Part shown: positions 7,282-17,846 of the stretch, one piece after another
Layout of the letters: each line of letters begins with the position of its first letter
How positions within the stretch are numbered: position 1 is the stretch's first letter
NCBI GenBank assembly: GCA_965661625.1
Contig: CBFIEM010000003.1
Location: forward strand, 176,141-240,140
Length of the DNA: 64,000 nucleotides
DNA from: GCA-2705995 sp965661625
GTDB taxonomy: Bacteria; Bacteroidota; Bacteroidia; Flavobacteriales_G; Salibacteraceae
Reading direction: 5' to 3'
Notes under the pieces: model-generated
Seen by the model: the letters and a program-made list of their open reading frames with translations, nothing else
Database searches by the model: none
Told to the model about the DNA's origin: nothing
Made by a program: the position numbers and the translations under genes

Positions 7282-9861
7282 CCGTTGGGCATTTTTACCA
7301 TTGAGTTCTAACACCCAATAATAAACTCCTTCCGGTAAACCATGTCCGTCCCAATTGTTTCGGTAATATAAGTCATCGTACATCACTTGTCCCCAACGGT
7401 TGTACACCGTAAATCGCGAACCTGGATTCCGTTCTAAATCAACAACCTGAAAAAAGTCATTAATTCCATCACCATTAGGGGTAATGATATTCGGAATGAA
7501 TGGAGTACAATCTAGCAATGAGATGGTTATGCTATCAGTCACCATATTGTTGCATGAATCAGAAGCCATTGCGTAAACCACACTCGACTGGGTAACGGTT
7601 TGCGAAAAAACCAACCCATTTTGAATTACGGATTCTCCAAACCAAGCTAATGAAACATTTCCTCCTCCTCCGGAAACCGATCCGGTTAACACAACTTGGT
7701 CTCCTTGGCAAACACTGGTGTCTCCCATCACAATTAATTGCATTGCAGCATATTCATCGACACTAACCAACGCGGTATCGGAGAATTCGTTGCCACATAA
7801 ATCTGTTACAGTTACCATTAAGTTGGTTGTATTTGCAAAGGCCTCAATGCGCAACGTATCATCACTAACAGGCTGTGTCGAGGTCCCCCAGTTCCACTCT
7901 ACCGCATAACTCCCTGCTCCTCCCACAATTTCAGGAGCAACTTCAATTGAGTCTGGCCCACACGCAATCAACGTATCATGAATAGTGACTTGAAGCGAAT
8001 CATACTCTTGAACAGAAAGCACAACAGAGTCCATTGCAAGTTGAACACCGCATGTATCGGTAACTTGAACATGAATTAGCGTGTCTTGACTTACCGGTAG
8101 TGAAATGCTGGAATCTGAGCTTCCTGTTGACCAGTTAAATGTATATGGAGCAAAACCCCCATTAACTGCAGGAATTATTTGTACAAGGTCTGCAGGGCAA
8201 GGAGCGAAGAGCGTGTCAGCTAAGCTTACCGTCAAAGAATCTCCTTGATCAACGACAACATCTACCTGCCCTAAAATGGAATTCGACGTGCAGCTATCAC
8301 TCACCAAAACAAGAAAAGTGTTGTTCGAATTTGGCGAAACCCAGATACCTGAAGTGGTATCGCCAGTGCCTAACCAAAAATATGTTGGGTTAAATGCATT
8401 CACTACATCAGGTGTGATAAAGATACTATCCTCCACACACGTGATGGTGTCTATTGATTGATTAACGGCTAATGGAGTAGTTGAACAAGAAACGCATTGT
8501 TCTTCCTCGTTAAACACAAATACCGTATCCAAGATGGTGTCTAAAACAAAATTTGGAAATGTGCCCAATTGATATTGATTCGTATCCGTGTTAAATGAAA
8601 CAGTTCCTGTGTCCATTAACGTTAGAACATCCTGATAGCAGCTGTCGTTTAAAACTCCTGTCGTATCGCTTACCACTACCCACGCATCCGAATTAAACCC
8701 TGGATTAAAGCTATTACTCGCTCCAGTTGCATAGAAAAACCCGTTCAGCGTATCAAGGTCAAACAATTGATCCATTGAGGAACCTCCGTATACCACCGTT
8801 TGTTTGAGGTTACCACTTCCGTCTAAGTGAGCGAACCATCCGTCGAAACTGCCAAAACCAACCCCATTGGTTTCTCCAATAATTACATACCCTCCAAATC
8901 CATCCGGCTTCACTGCTCGAAACCTATCTAGGCCGGAGGACCCTATTCGCTTTATCCAAATTGGTGCTCCTGTGGAATCATACTTTCCAATCATTCCATC
9001 TATTCCTTGAGCCCCATAATCCTGAGTCTGGCCTATGACTATAATTTCATTATTTTCAGTAATGTAGCCATCATGCATCACATCACTTTGCATTTGCAAT
9101 TCGGTCCCCACTACCTTTATCAAATTAAAATTGGCATCTAAAAAAAGCAATTTCCAAACTACAGATGACGGTCCAGAAGTTGAAGCAATTACGGCATGCC
9201 CTCCTAGCACGTATCCGCCACCGTCAAACTCATCCATCCAAGAAATAATAAACTCAGTCAAGCCAATTTCTGGATCTGACCCTTGGTTCGGATTCCAGAA
9301 GCGATTGAGCACACTATCCCCATTTTGGTCATAAACTGAAATCGAAGGGCGCTGTCTAATTGTTAGTGATCCCAAGTGGCCTTGGAGGGTTCCATACTGA
9401 ACTATTTCCGACCCACTTGTAGTTAGCAATCCATTGAGTTGATCATCAAATGAAGTAATGGATTTGCGGTATTCAATCACATTGCCATTCTGATCTAAAA
9501 TAACCCGCGCAGAACCTTCAATTCCATTCCGAGTTGATGCTACCATGTAGCCGTTGCCAAATGGAATAATATCTGTCCCGTATTCATTGGAACCATCCAA
9601 CTCATAATTGCGTGACCATAATGTGTCGAGGTTGGAATTTAATTTCGCAACCCAAGTTTCTTGACCGTTTCCATTCCGATTGGCATCACCAATTAACATT
9701 AGGTCACCATTTGAGAGGTGTTTGATCCTTATTTTTTCGGACTGATTTACATTTCCAAGCACCTTGGAAAACGGCTGAGCCACGGCTGTTATGCTAAGAA
9801 CAATTGAGCATAATAAAAATGAAACAAGAGCTGTATTGGCAGGCATACATTTCTTACGCAT
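7249..9861 (-). CDS. Secreted protein with gliding-motility-type (T9SS type B) C-terminal sorting domain
   Basis: This 870-residue protein has a signal peptide at about residues 8-29. Residues 35-430 contain repeated blade-like units of the type WVAKLNSNLDTLWSR and FGGYVIIGETNG, suggesting a beta-propeller. About three Ig-like/PKD-type repeats follow. The C-terminal 80 residues (FIPNIITPNGDGINDFF, then FTVYNRWGQ) match the CHU_C/type B sorting domain that directs export by the type IX system and anchoring at the cell surface. It is the third gene of an operon, 35 bases after the preceding gene. Its C-terminus is nearly identical to that of the preceding protein, which points to duplication or gene conversion. 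The ligand is unknown. Confidence 0.85.
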   Translation of the reverse strand: MRKKCMPANTALVSFLLCSIVLSITAVAQPFSKVLGNVNQSEKIRIKHLSNGDLMLIGDANRNGNGQETWVAKLNSNLDTLWSRNYELDGSNEYGTDIIPFGNGYMVASTRNGIEGSARVILDQNGNVIEYRKSITSFDDQLNGLLTTSGSEIVQYGTLQGHLGSLTIRQRPSISVYDQNGDSVLNRFWNPNQGSDPEIGLTEFIISWMDEFDGGGYVLGGHAVIASTSGPSSVVWKLLFLDANFNLIKVVGTELQMQSDVMHDGYITENNEIIVIGQTQDYGAQGIDGMIGKYDSTGAPIWIKRIGSSGLDRFRAVKPDGFGGYVIIGETNGVGFGSFDGWFAHLDGSGNLKQTVVYGGSSMDQLFDLDTLNGFFYATGASNSFNPGFNSDAWVVVSDTTGVLNDSCYQDVLTLMDTGTVSFNTDTNQYQLGTFPNFVLDTILDTVFVFNEEEQCVSCSTTPLAVNQSIDTITCVEDSIFITPDVVNAFNPTYFWLGTGDTTSGIWVSPNSNNTFLVLVSDSCTSNSILGQVDVVVDQGDSLTVSLADTLFAPCPADLVQIIPAVNGGFAPYTFNWSTGSSDSSISLPVSQDTLIHVQVTDTCGVQLAMDSVVLSVQEYDSLQVTIHDTLIACGPDSIEVAPEIVGGAGSYAVEWNWGTSTQPVSDDTLRIEAFANTTNLMVTVTDLCGNEFSDTALVSVDEYAAMQLIVMGDTSVCQGDQVVLTGSVSGGGGNVSLAWFGESVIQNGLVFSQTVTQSSVVYAMASDSCNNMVTDSITISLLDCTPFIPNIITPNGDGINDFFQVVDLERNPGSRFTVYNRWGQVMYDDLYYRNNWDGHGLPEGVYYWVLELNGKNAQRLSGHVTLLTK

Positions 9862-9896
9862 TTAGACTTCAATCCGACGTCTAAGTATGGGTGAAT

Positions 9897-12800
9897 TTAA
9901 TTGAGAACTGTTACATGTCCACTTAAGCGCTCCTTGTCTACGGACAATTCCAGCACCCAAAAATAAACGCCGTCAGGAAAACCATTAGCACCCCAATTAT
10001 TTCGGTAGTACAGGTCGTCATAAATAACTTGTCCCCATCGGTTATAAACAGTGAATCGTGAACCCGGATTACGCTCCAAATCAACCACTTCGAAGAAGTC
10101 GTTAATCCCATCACCATTAGGAGTAATAATATTTGGGATAAACTGAGAGCAGTCCAATAAGAATACGTTTACACTATCGGTTGTGGAGTTCCCGCATAAA
10201 TCTGTGGCAGTAGCATATGCAAAATTGGGCTCATTTGCGACTTGGATATAGTTGCTGTCAACGAATGAAACGCCAAGTCCATTCCACCTTATTGACACTG
10301 GAGGTAGGCCACCTAAAACTGCAGCTTCTAACAATACTGATTGTCCACCGCAAACACCTGTATCCGGCATTACATTCAGTTGTAAAGGGCTATACTGAAC
10401 GAAGCTAATTTGAATCGTATCTGACGCCGTATTACCACAAAAATCTGTAACAGTAACAACCAATGAAGTGTCGCGATCGAATTGAGCGGTAACTAAAGTG
10501 TCTACCTGAACTGGCGGAAGGCTTTGTGTCCATTGCCAGCTATATGCATAAACACCGGCTCCACCGGTTGCAACGGCCGAAATGCTCAGTGTATCACCAG
10601 GACATCGGATTAGGGTGTCCATAGCTTGCACAGCTAGTGAAGGGTAAGTCTGTACTTCGAGCTGAATGGTATCAAATGCCTGCTGAATTCCGCAGGTATC
10701 ACTAAGACTTATTACAACCGACGTATCATTGAATACTGGCACTGATGCAGTGCTGTCTGTAGATCCAAAAGACCACAAATAAGTATAAGGCATAATTCCA
10801 CCAACGGGAATAGTAAATACATCCACAAGATCACCTGGGCATGGAACAGTTAGCGTGTCTGGGCTTGTTGCAGTAAGGGTATCGCCAATGGAATAGTTCA
10901 CATTCACAGCTACCGTATCCGGTACCGTGTCGCACGCATCTGAAACCGTTACCGTAAACGACGTATTTGTGCTCGCAGAAATCCAAATGCTATCTGTTGT
11001 TTCCCCATTATCCCAGAGGTAGCTCGGGAAAGTACTAGAAATCACCTGGGGACTTATTAATATACTATCCTCAATACACGTAATGGTATCCGTATAACCC
11101 AAAACTTCCAACGGAGGCGAGAAGTAAACCACCGAAATGCTATCCGTGATTTGACCCTGACATTGATCCGTTACATTTACATAATAGGTCTGACTCTGTC
11201 CGTTTGGAAAAACAAATATTGAATCAGAGAATCCAAATGCTGGTGGTTGCCATTGGTAATTGAAAGGTCCCGTTCCACTGAGCACTTGAACGCCAATATT
11301 CACGAAATTTTGCAAACAATTCAGCGTATCATCAATGGTCAGGGTAGTAAATGGTGGGTCGAATTGAATCACCTCAATGCTATCAACCAATGAAACACCA
11401 TTACAAGGATCCGTCACCGTGACATAGAATACAGAATCTCCAGCTGGACTCACCCATATACTGTCCGAAACCTCTCCTGTGCTCCATTGAAATTCAGGAA
11501 ATAAGGGCCCTGAAATTACAGTTGGAGAAATCCGGATACTGTCCTCTGAGCAATCCATCGAATCGGGTAATGTACTGATGGATAATTGCGGGTTTTCTAT
11601 CACCACCACAACGCTATCGGGTATGGAATCCACCCCGCAAGCATCTGTGTAAATGAGGTATATCGTACTATCTTGAGCAGGCGTTGGAACTGCAAGCGTA
11701 TCTAAAGAATCACCCGTAGCCCATGTGAAACTCAACGTAGGTATACCCGTTACAATTTCGCCCGTCACATAAGCACTATCATACGTACAGTCGATGGTGT
11801 CATTAATCATATTTCCTGTAACAGCAGGTCGATCAACTAAGTATAACACAACCCGTTCAGTATCGCCAGGCGAGTAATAACAAACGGTAGTATCTGGAAA
11901 AACAGTAATAACCAGGCTATCGCCAACCTCAACCAACCCATCATCAAAAATATCGAAGAGCACGTTCGCTGTACTTTGTCCGCCGGCAAAATTTATTGAA
12001 TCAGGAAGGTTCGAATAATCAACACCTTCGATTGCACTTCCTCCCACATCAAAATATACCGTGGCAGGAACTTGAAGATCTGCAAAGCGATCAAATGCTA
12101 AACTCACTGTTCCGCACCCTTCATAAAGGTTGGAATCGTTACCAAACGTGTTATAGCTAGGCACTGCAGAAACCTCAACTGGGTTGGCACTAAAGCTATT
12201 TGCTTCTATAAATACAGCAGAATTAAGCGCCATATCAGAACCATCACCTATAGCTAATGCAATATGGTAGGTATCGCATGGTATAGTAGCCATTGTAGCA
12301 GTTAAAATTGTGGTATATCCATTAAACGCAATGTTAATATTGGGACTACTATTATCCACATAATATTGAACATTTAGCGGTGCCTGACCACATGAATTTC
12401 CACCAGGGTGAATCGAAGATATCGTAACAGGTAATAACGGGTTAGTATTCGGGATATTTGCAATGTTTATTGCGCCATTATTAAACGAGGCAGGAGCATT
12501 GAAAGGCCCTGTTAGTCCAGGACCTGAAACAAAAAATCCAAAAACGTCATTGAATTGTGTGCATGGAAATCCATTCCACTCTTGACTCGCAAATACATAC
12601 CTAAACTTTACCGTATCTGATGACGGAACAAAATCGAATTCTAAAACACATGCATCATTTACAGAGGTTGCTGGAGGGAAATTTTGACCCAACAAGCCTG
12701 GAACAGATTGTGAAACTGTAAGCAGGTTATTATTGGTAGCACTACCCATGTATGTCGGTCCAAATCCTCCTGAATTAGGTCCTTGACTAGGGTTACCCGT

Positions 12801-13076
12801 AACACCTCCAACTGGGACTGAAGTTATTGTGCCTGTTGTTAAAACCACTCCACTATCTAATCCAAAGGATGTATTAGAGGCATCAAAAAATCCAGCCTGA
12901 ACATTGGTATCTCCGTAGAATGTAAAGTTAGAGGCAGTTACCCCAGAACCTAGCAATACATTCTGAACCAAGTTTGCAGGTGTATCAAAAGGCGCTGCTG
13001 AGCTCACCGTAACTTGAGCCTGCCCTGTAAAGGAGATAAGTAATAACAAACAAAATATCGCGGTTAGTTGCTTCAT
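9897..13076 (-). CDS. Giant secreted choice-of-anchor-L protein with type B T9SS sorting domain
   Basis: This 1,059-residue exported protein has a signal peptide (residues 1-20) and a choice-of-anchor-L domain at about 25-300, with the family motifs FVFASQEWN and FNDVFGFFVSGPG. A Calx-beta-like segment follows (about 310-420), then six or seven Ig-like repeats marked by DSIWVSP and YYVNVTD-type ends. The C-terminal domain (FIPNIITPNGDGINDFF, then FTVYNRWGQVIYDD) is of the gliding-motility type. The start ATG overlaps the stop of the upstream gene as ATGA, indicating translational coupling. It is probably a surface adhesin or matrix protein. The family is clear; its function is not. Confidence 0.87.
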   Translation of the reverse strand: MKQLTAIFCLLLLISFTGQAQVTVSSAAPFDTPANLVQNVLLGSGVTASNFTFYGDTNVQAGFFDASNTSFGLDSGVVLTTGTITSVPVGGVTGNPSQGPNSGGFGPTYMGSATNNNLLTVSQSVPGLLGQNFPPATSVNDACVLEFDFVPSSDTVKFRYVFASQEWNGFPCTQFNDVFGFFVSGPGLTGPFNAPASFNNGAINIANIPNTNPLLPVTISSIHPGGNSCGQAPLNVQYYVDNSSPNINIAFNGYTTILTATMATIPCDTYHIALAIGDGSDMALNSAVFIEANSFSANPVEVSAVPSYNTFGNDSNLYEGCGTVSLAFDRFADLQVPATVYFDVGGSAIEGVDYSNLPDSINFAGGQSTANVLFDIFDDGLVEVGDSLVITVFPDTTVCYYSPGDTERVVLYLVDRPAVTGNMINDTIDCTYDSAYVTGEIVTGIPTLSFTWATGDSLDTLAVPTPAQDSTIYLIYTDACGVDSIPDSVVVVIENPQLSISTLPDSMDCSEDSIRISPTVISGPLFPEFQWSTGEVSDSIWVSPAGDSVFYVTVTDPCNGVSLVDSIEVIQFDPPFTTLTIDDTLNCLQNFVNIGVQVLSGTGPFNYQWQPPAFGFSDSIFVFPNGQSQTYYVNVTDQCQGQITDSISVVYFSPPLEVLGYTDTITCIEDSILISPQVISSTFPSYLWDNGETTDSIWISASTNTSFTVTVSDACDTVPDTVAVNVNYSIGDTLTATSPDTLTVPCPGDLVDVFTIPVGGIMPYTYLWSFGSTDSTASVPVFNDTSVVISLSDTCGIQQAFDTIQLEVQTYPSLAVQAMDTLIRCPGDTLSISAVATGGAGVYAYSWQWTQSLPPVQVDTLVTAQFDRDTSLVVTVTDFCGNTASDTIQISFVQYSPLQLNVMPDTGVCGGQSVLLEAAVLGGLPPVSIRWNGLGVSFVDSNYIQVANEPNFAYATATDLCGNSTTDSVNVFLLDCSQFIPNIITPNGDGINDFFEVVDLERNPGSRFTVYNRWGQVIYDDLYYRNNWGANGFPDGVYFWVLELSVDKERLSGHVTVLN

Positions 13077-16000
13077 TTCGAATAGGATGCAATCGTAATG
13101 GTTCCCGTCTTTTCAAACTTTTGACGGTTATACCCTTCAATGATAATGCGATACACAAAACTTCCCGCCTGAGCAGGCTGCCCATTTACAGACCCATCCC
13201 ACTCAAAATCAACTGAATTGGATTTGTAAATTTCGGTACCCCAGCGGTCGAAAATAAATATTTTAAATCCTTTTATCGCATTCGTTTTCCTAAAGCCTTC
13301 TCCATAAACTTTAAATACATCATTCAGCCCATCGCCATTAGGTGTAAATCCACTCGGAATGTAAACCAGTAGAGGAGGGTCTATTTCTGCAAAGGTCGAA
13401 TCATGACAACCAAAATCATCGTATGCATGAAGCACTACATAATGATTGCGTGCCACTTCATACTGATGCCAAGGATCTTCTTCAGTTGAAGATGTACCAT
13501 CTCCAAAATCCCAAACGTATGTGCTGGCTAGTTGAGAACCATTAGCAAAAATTACATTGGTTCCATCTAAAAATTCATACGTGAATGCAGCATCCGGTTG
13601 TGACACATCTACTTGCACCTCTTCACGAGCTAATTCTCCACAATCGTCCTCGATTACCACCTTATATAGTTGAGGACTCAAAGGCCTTGCAACAAAAGCG
13701 CTATCTGTTTGTCCATTTGACCATTTGTATGAGTAATTACCTCCTCCACCAATGGGGTAAGTAAATAATTCTACTTCATCGCCAGGACATAAGTGAGTAT
13801 CGGGATGAATGACTGCCTTCAACGGATCATGATCAGCTACAAATACAGTTACTTCACTAAACGCTGAATCATAGTTACAGCGATCAAATACTTCTAAGTA
13901 AAAGGTAGTTGTAGTATCAACAACACCTGCTAGAAAATCAACGCTATCTGTCCAATCCGTCCAGCTTACAATATAGTCGCCTGAACCTCCATAAACATTG
14001 GAGCGACCAAAAGAAAAAGGCGTTCCTGGACAATTAACTGTTAGATCTGGAAATGGAGTAACCCCCAAGTCAGGATAATTGCGAATTACAACATTGAAGG
14101 TATAATCTACCGTATCAATTGCACATACATCCGTAACAGAAACTGTGTATGAAGTGTCGCTTGAAGCAGTCACCCATGATGTTGTATCCGTATCGCCATT
14201 TTCCCACATAATTGTATGCGGAGCGTATCCCCCTTGAATATTCAACGTTAATGGCACTATGTCTCCAACACAGTCAATACTTTGATTCGCACCACTGAGT
14301 TGGGTAGGACTATTGAACACCCAAACAGTTACTGAATCAACTGAACTATTTACACCACATGCATCCGTTACAGTAACGTAATAAACGGTAGTTTGAGCTG
14401 GGCTTACAAAAATACTCGAATCCGTATCTCCTGTACTCCACTGATAAGTGAAGTTTGGAGTTGTATTGGTCACCTCTACATCAATTTGAGTAGGAGGGCT
14501 AATGCAAGTAGTTGTGTCGTCATAAGTAGTTGTTACGAACGGCGGATTGTCCACAACTAAAGTAAATGTATCGATTAAGGTATATCCTGCACATGCTTGG
14601 GAAACTGTGATGATATAATCGGTGGTTTGAAAGGGGTTTTGCTGGTAAAAAGTTGCTCCCGTAAAACCAGTACTCCAGGCATAAGTAAGGCCTGGCATGG
14701 CATCCTGAACATTTACAGTAACCAATGCTCCACCGTCCTCACACGTTATGGTGTCATCCGGACAACTAATTGAAGTAGGAGGATTTATCACGGTAATCGA
14801 TGCCGTATCAATAATCGTATCGACATTACAAGCATCCGTAACCGTTACCACAAAATTGGTATCTGCGCTAAATGATCCTGAATAATTCCATGAGCTGGTA
14901 GAGTCTCCAGAGCTCCAAGAGTAAGATGCGGGAATCATGCCGTCTTCAGCAGTAACGCTAAATAACTGACCATTATCAACGCATGTCACCGTATCATCTG
15001 TTATCGCGCCAAGTTGCAAGGGAATGTGGTCTTCTACATTAAGGCGTATGGAGTCCCCAAAAGAGGCACATGCAATTTGAATGGTCGAATCCGCTATTCC
15101 AATTACAATTTCCTCAGTACCTTCTACCAAGTTATCTTCAAATACCACAAACGATAATGTAGCAGTATCCTGACCGGGAGCAAAAAACAAACTATCGCTG
15201 ATAAAGGAGTAATCCACACCATTAACCGCTGTTCCCGATATTGAAACCGGAACAGTGTCGGCATAAGCAACACTATCCAACCTCCGGAAATGAATGTCTA
15301 CATTACCACAACCTTCAAAAAGAAGTGAATCACCTCCTTGGGTTTCAACTGTTGGCTCAGTAATGATTTCAATTCCAGTTGCATCGAAGGAGTTTGCTTC
15401 CATAAATACAAATGAACTTAACGCACCATCAGAGCCATCTCCGATAGCCATGGCAAAACTATACGTGTCGCACTGCTGAACAGGGAACTCAACCGTCATC
15501 AATGTAGTATATGCGTTGATATTGAGAAGTGTACCACCATTATTTCCAATGAAATATTGAGAGTTATTAGGCTGACTGCAAGACCCTAAATAGCCCGTAC
15601 CATTGATGCTAGAGATAGTAATTGGAGTATTAGTTCCGGGAACCACAGCATAATTTTCGGCATTCGAAAAACCCGGAGGAGCATTGTAAGTTCCATTGAT
15701 TCCAGGGCCAGCTACAAAAAACCCAAATGCGTCATTGAAAGAAGAACATGGAAAGCTAGGCCATTCTTCAGATGCAAACACAAAATTAAATTGCATCGTA
15801 TCCTTGGTAGGTACAAAGTCAAACCAGATAACACAAGCGTCATTAATATCACTCGCTGGCTGTGCTCCATTTACTAAAGAAGCCGCCAGATTTGACACGG
15901 AAAGCAAGTCATTACTCGCTGAAGTCCCCATCCAAGACGGGCCAAAATTAGTTCCGTTTCCATTTCCAGGTGCATTTGCTCCAGTCACAGTGGTATTGCA

Positions 16001-16279
16001 TGAATTGCTCATACAAGCCTCTCCAATACTTCCCGTACTCAGTACTACGCCACTGTCGATACCAATTGCTGCTGATCCATTATCAAAAAATCCATATTGT
16101 CTGTCGCTGCCAAAAACTTGGATATTTGTTATCGTAACATTCCCCCCAGAAAAAACGTCATTAGCTAAATACTGAGCTGTATTGTAGGGCGCTTGGTTGG
16201 TAATATTGATTTGTGCTTTTCCGCTCCAACTTGCTACAATAATGAACAGTAGCATGCATGTTAATCTTTCTAATCTCAT
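13073..16279 (-). CDS. Giant secreted choice-of-anchor-L/PKD protein with gliding-motility C-terminal domain
   Basis: This is the first gene of the three-gene operon, encoding 1,068 residues. A signal peptide (1-22) is followed by a choice-of-anchor-L domain (about 25-310, with FVFASEEWPSFPCSSFNDAFGFFVAGPG-like motifs), a Calx-beta-like region (about 320-420), a series of Ig-like repeats, and a PKD domain near residue 930 (YVWDFGDGTSSTEEDPWHQY). The C-terminal domain (YIPSGFTPNGDGLNDVF, then IFDRWGTEIY) is divergent from the other two, whose C-termini are almost the same. No good promoter was found; the region 16280-16394 is shared with the divergent M20 peptidase. Confidence 0.87.
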   Translation of the reverse strand: MRLERLTCMLLFIIVASWSGKAQINITNQAPYNTAQYLANDVFSGGNVTITNIQVFGSDRQYGFFDNGSAAIGIDSGVVLSTGSIGEACMSNSCNTTVTGANAPGNGNGTNFGPSWMGTSASNDLLSVSNLAASLVNGAQPASDINDACVIWFDFVPTKDTMQFNFVFASEEWPSFPCSSFNDAFGFFVAGPGINGTYNAPPGFSNAENYAVVPGTNTPITISSINGTGYLGSCSQPNNSQYFIGNNGGTLLNINAYTTLMTVEFPVQQCDTYSFAMAIGDGSDGALSSFVFMEANSFDATGIEIITEPTVETQGGDSLLFEGCGNVDIHFRRLDSVAYADTVPVSISGTAVNGVDYSFISDSLFFAPGQDTATLSFVVFEDNLVEGTEEIVIGIADSTIQIACASFGDSIRLNVEDHIPLQLGAITDDTVTCVDNGQLFSVTAEDGMIPASYSWSSGDSTSSWNYSGSFSADTNFVVTVTDACNVDTIIDTASITVINPPTSISCPDDTITCEDGGALVTVNVQDAMPGLTYAWSTGFTGATFYQQNPFQTTDYIITVSQACAGYTLIDTFTLVVDNPPFVTTTYDDTTTCISPPTQIDVEVTNTTPNFTYQWSTGDTDSSIFVSPAQTTVYYVTVTDACGVNSSVDSVTVWVFNSPTQLSGANQSIDCVGDIVPLTLNIQGGYAPHTIMWENGDTDTTSWVTASSDTSYTVSVTDVCAIDTVDYTFNVVIRNYPDLGVTPFPDLTVNCPGTPFSFGRSNVYGGSGDYIVSWTDWTDSVDFLAGVVDTTTTFYLEVFDRCNYDSAFSEVTVFVADHDPLKAVIHPDTHLCPGDEVELFTYPIGGGGNYSYKWSNGQTDSAFVARPLSPQLYKVVIEDDCGELAREEVQVDVSQPDAAFTYEFLDGTNVIFANGSQLASTYVWDFGDGTSSTEEDPWHQYEVARNHYVVLHAYDDFGCHDSTFAEIDPPLLVYIPSGFTPNGDGLNDVFKVYGEGFRKTNAIKGFKIFIFDRWGTEIYKSNSVDFEWDGSVNGQPAQAGSFVYRIIIEGYNRQKFEKTGTITIASYSK

Positions 16280-16340
16280 ATCTAATTACTTGCAAGATAA
16301 ACCGAAAAGTGAAAATCCCCATATTCCCTTAACGGTTCCT

Positions 16341-16348
16341 TATCTTTG
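16341..16348 (+). promoter_or_regulatory. -7 box (TATCTTTG) of the M20 peptidase gene
   Basis: A perfect TAnnTTTG match 46 bases before the ATG at 16395. No -33 box is clear. Confidence 0.45.
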
Positions 16349-16394
16349 TTCACTACCAATACGAAGAAAACAATAAAAAGTTGCCAAAGCACAC

Positions 16395-17792
16395 ATGACA
16401 AGTATGAAAGATCTAAACGCTTATATCAACTCGAATAAAGATCGTTTTTTAGACGAGCTCGTTGAATTATTAAAAATGCCTTCTATAAGTGCAGACCCTG
16501 CTTATAAAACACAAACAATGGATACGGCAAAAGCAGTTGCCAAATCATTGGAGGAAGCAGGCGCTGATCATGTAGAAATATGTCCTACGGCTGGTTATCC
16601 AGTTGTTTACGCTGAAAAAATGGTTGACCCTAAAAAGCCAACCGTTGTTGTTTATGGCCATTATGATGTTCAGCCAGCCGATCCTCTAGAACTGTGGGAA
16701 TCCCCTGCATTTGAACCCGTTATCAAGAAAACTGAACGGCATCCGGAAGGAGCAATTTTTGCACGTGGAGCATGTGACGATAAAGGTCAAATGTTCATGC
16801 ATGTAAAAGCGTTCGAAGCTATGGTTAAAAATGATGCACTCCCGTGTAACGTGAAATTCATGATTGAAGGTGAAGAAGAAGTAGGAAGTGCCAATCTTGA
16901 GACATTTTTAAAAGAGAACAAGGAGAAATTGGCTGGTGATGTAATTCTTATTTCAGACACAGGAATGTTGGGTAACGACACCCCCTCTATTACTACAGGG
17001 CTGCGAGGTTTAAGTTATGTAGAAGTTGAAGTTACAGGACCAAACCGCGACTTGCATAGCGGGCTATATGGAGGTGCTGTTGCCAACCCCATCAATATCC
17101 TATCTCAAATGATTGCATCACTTCATGATAAAAATAATCACATTACCGTAGAGGGCTTTTATGATAAAGTAATTTCGTTGAGCTCAGAGGAACGTGCCGC
17201 TATGGCAAAAGCCCCTTTCAGCCTAGACACCTATAAAGACCATTTAAACATTGCCGATGTTTGGGGAGAAAAAGGCTACGTAACCATGGAACGAAACAGC
17301 ATTCGTCCTACACTTGATGTAAATGGCATTTGGGGTGGATACACCGGCGAAGGAGCCAAAACCGTTATCCCTTCAAAAGCCTATGCGAAAATCTCAATGC
17401 GCTTAGTCCCTGATCAAGACCCCAATGAAATTACAGCCTTGTTCACGAAACACTTTGAAAAAATTGCTCCAAATGCAGTGAGCGTAAAAGTAACTCCTCA
17501 CCATGGCGGTACTCCTTACGTTAGCCCAATTTACACGGCTGAGTATGCAGCCGCAAGTCGTGCAATGGAAACAACTTTTGGAAAAGTACCTATCCCAGTT
17601 AGGTCTGGTGGAAGCATTCCAATTGTAGCATTATTTGAAGAAGTACTGAACATGAAGAGTATCTTGCTTGGATTCGGGCTAGACACGGATGCCATTCACT
17701 CTCCTAATGAACACTATGGTGTGTTCAACTTCATGAAGGGAATTGAAACTATCCCTTATTACTACCAGTATTACACTGAATTAAAAGGGTAA
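16395..17792 (+). CDS. M20 family metallopeptidase (dipeptidase)
   Basis: This is a cytosolic zinc-dependent dipeptidase of the M20 family. The metal-binding landmarks are in order: GHYDVQP at about residue 95, RGACDDKGQ at about 130, the catalytic EGEEEVGS at about 160, and a C-terminal histidine in DAIHSPNEHYG. The lid/dimerisation domain sits between about 195 and 350. At 465 residues it has the usual length for the dipeptidase branch. There is no signal peptide. A second ATG nine bases downstream (MKDLNAY) could also be used. It ends in a strong terminator, so it is probably monocistronic. Confidence 0.92.
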   Translation: MTSMKDLNAYINSNKDRFLDELVELLKMPSISADPAYKTQTMDTAKAVAKSLEEAGADHVEICPTAGYPVVYAEKMVDPKKPTVVVYGHYDVQPADPLELWESPAFEPVIKKTERHPEGAIFARGACDDKGQMFMHVKAFEAMVKNDALPCNVKFMIEGEEEVGSANLETFLKENKEKLAGDVILISDTGMLGNDTPSITTGLRGLSYVEVEVTGPNRDLHSGLYGGAVANPINILSQMIASLHDKNNHITVEGFYDKVISLSSEERAAMAKAPFSLDTYKDHLNIADVWGEKGYVTMERNSIRPTLDVNGIWGGYTGEGAKTVIPSKAYAKISMRLVPDQDPNEITALFTKHFEKIAPNAVSVKVTPHHGGTPYVSPIYTAEYAAASRAMETTFGKVPIPVRSGGSIPIVALFEEVLNMKSILLGFGLDTDAIHSPNEHYGVFNFMKGIETIPYYYQYYTELKG

Positions 17793-17800
17793 ACCGATTT

Positions 17801-17824
17801 AAGGCAGGGTAAATACCCTGCCTT
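17801..17824. terminator. Intrinsic terminator between the M20 peptidase and oxyR
   Basis: Perfect inverted repeat AAGGCAGGGTA / TACCCTGCCTT followed by a T-run on the plus strand. An A-run on the other side suggests it can also serve the convergent oxyR gene. Confidence 0.85.
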
Positions 17825-17846
17825 TTTTATTTACCGTTTAAGGGAA

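Noticed and set aside
15696..16175. 159-residue plus-strand frame opposite the anchor-L domain
   Set aside because: The minus-strand protein is clearly real here; the open frame reflects its codon bias.
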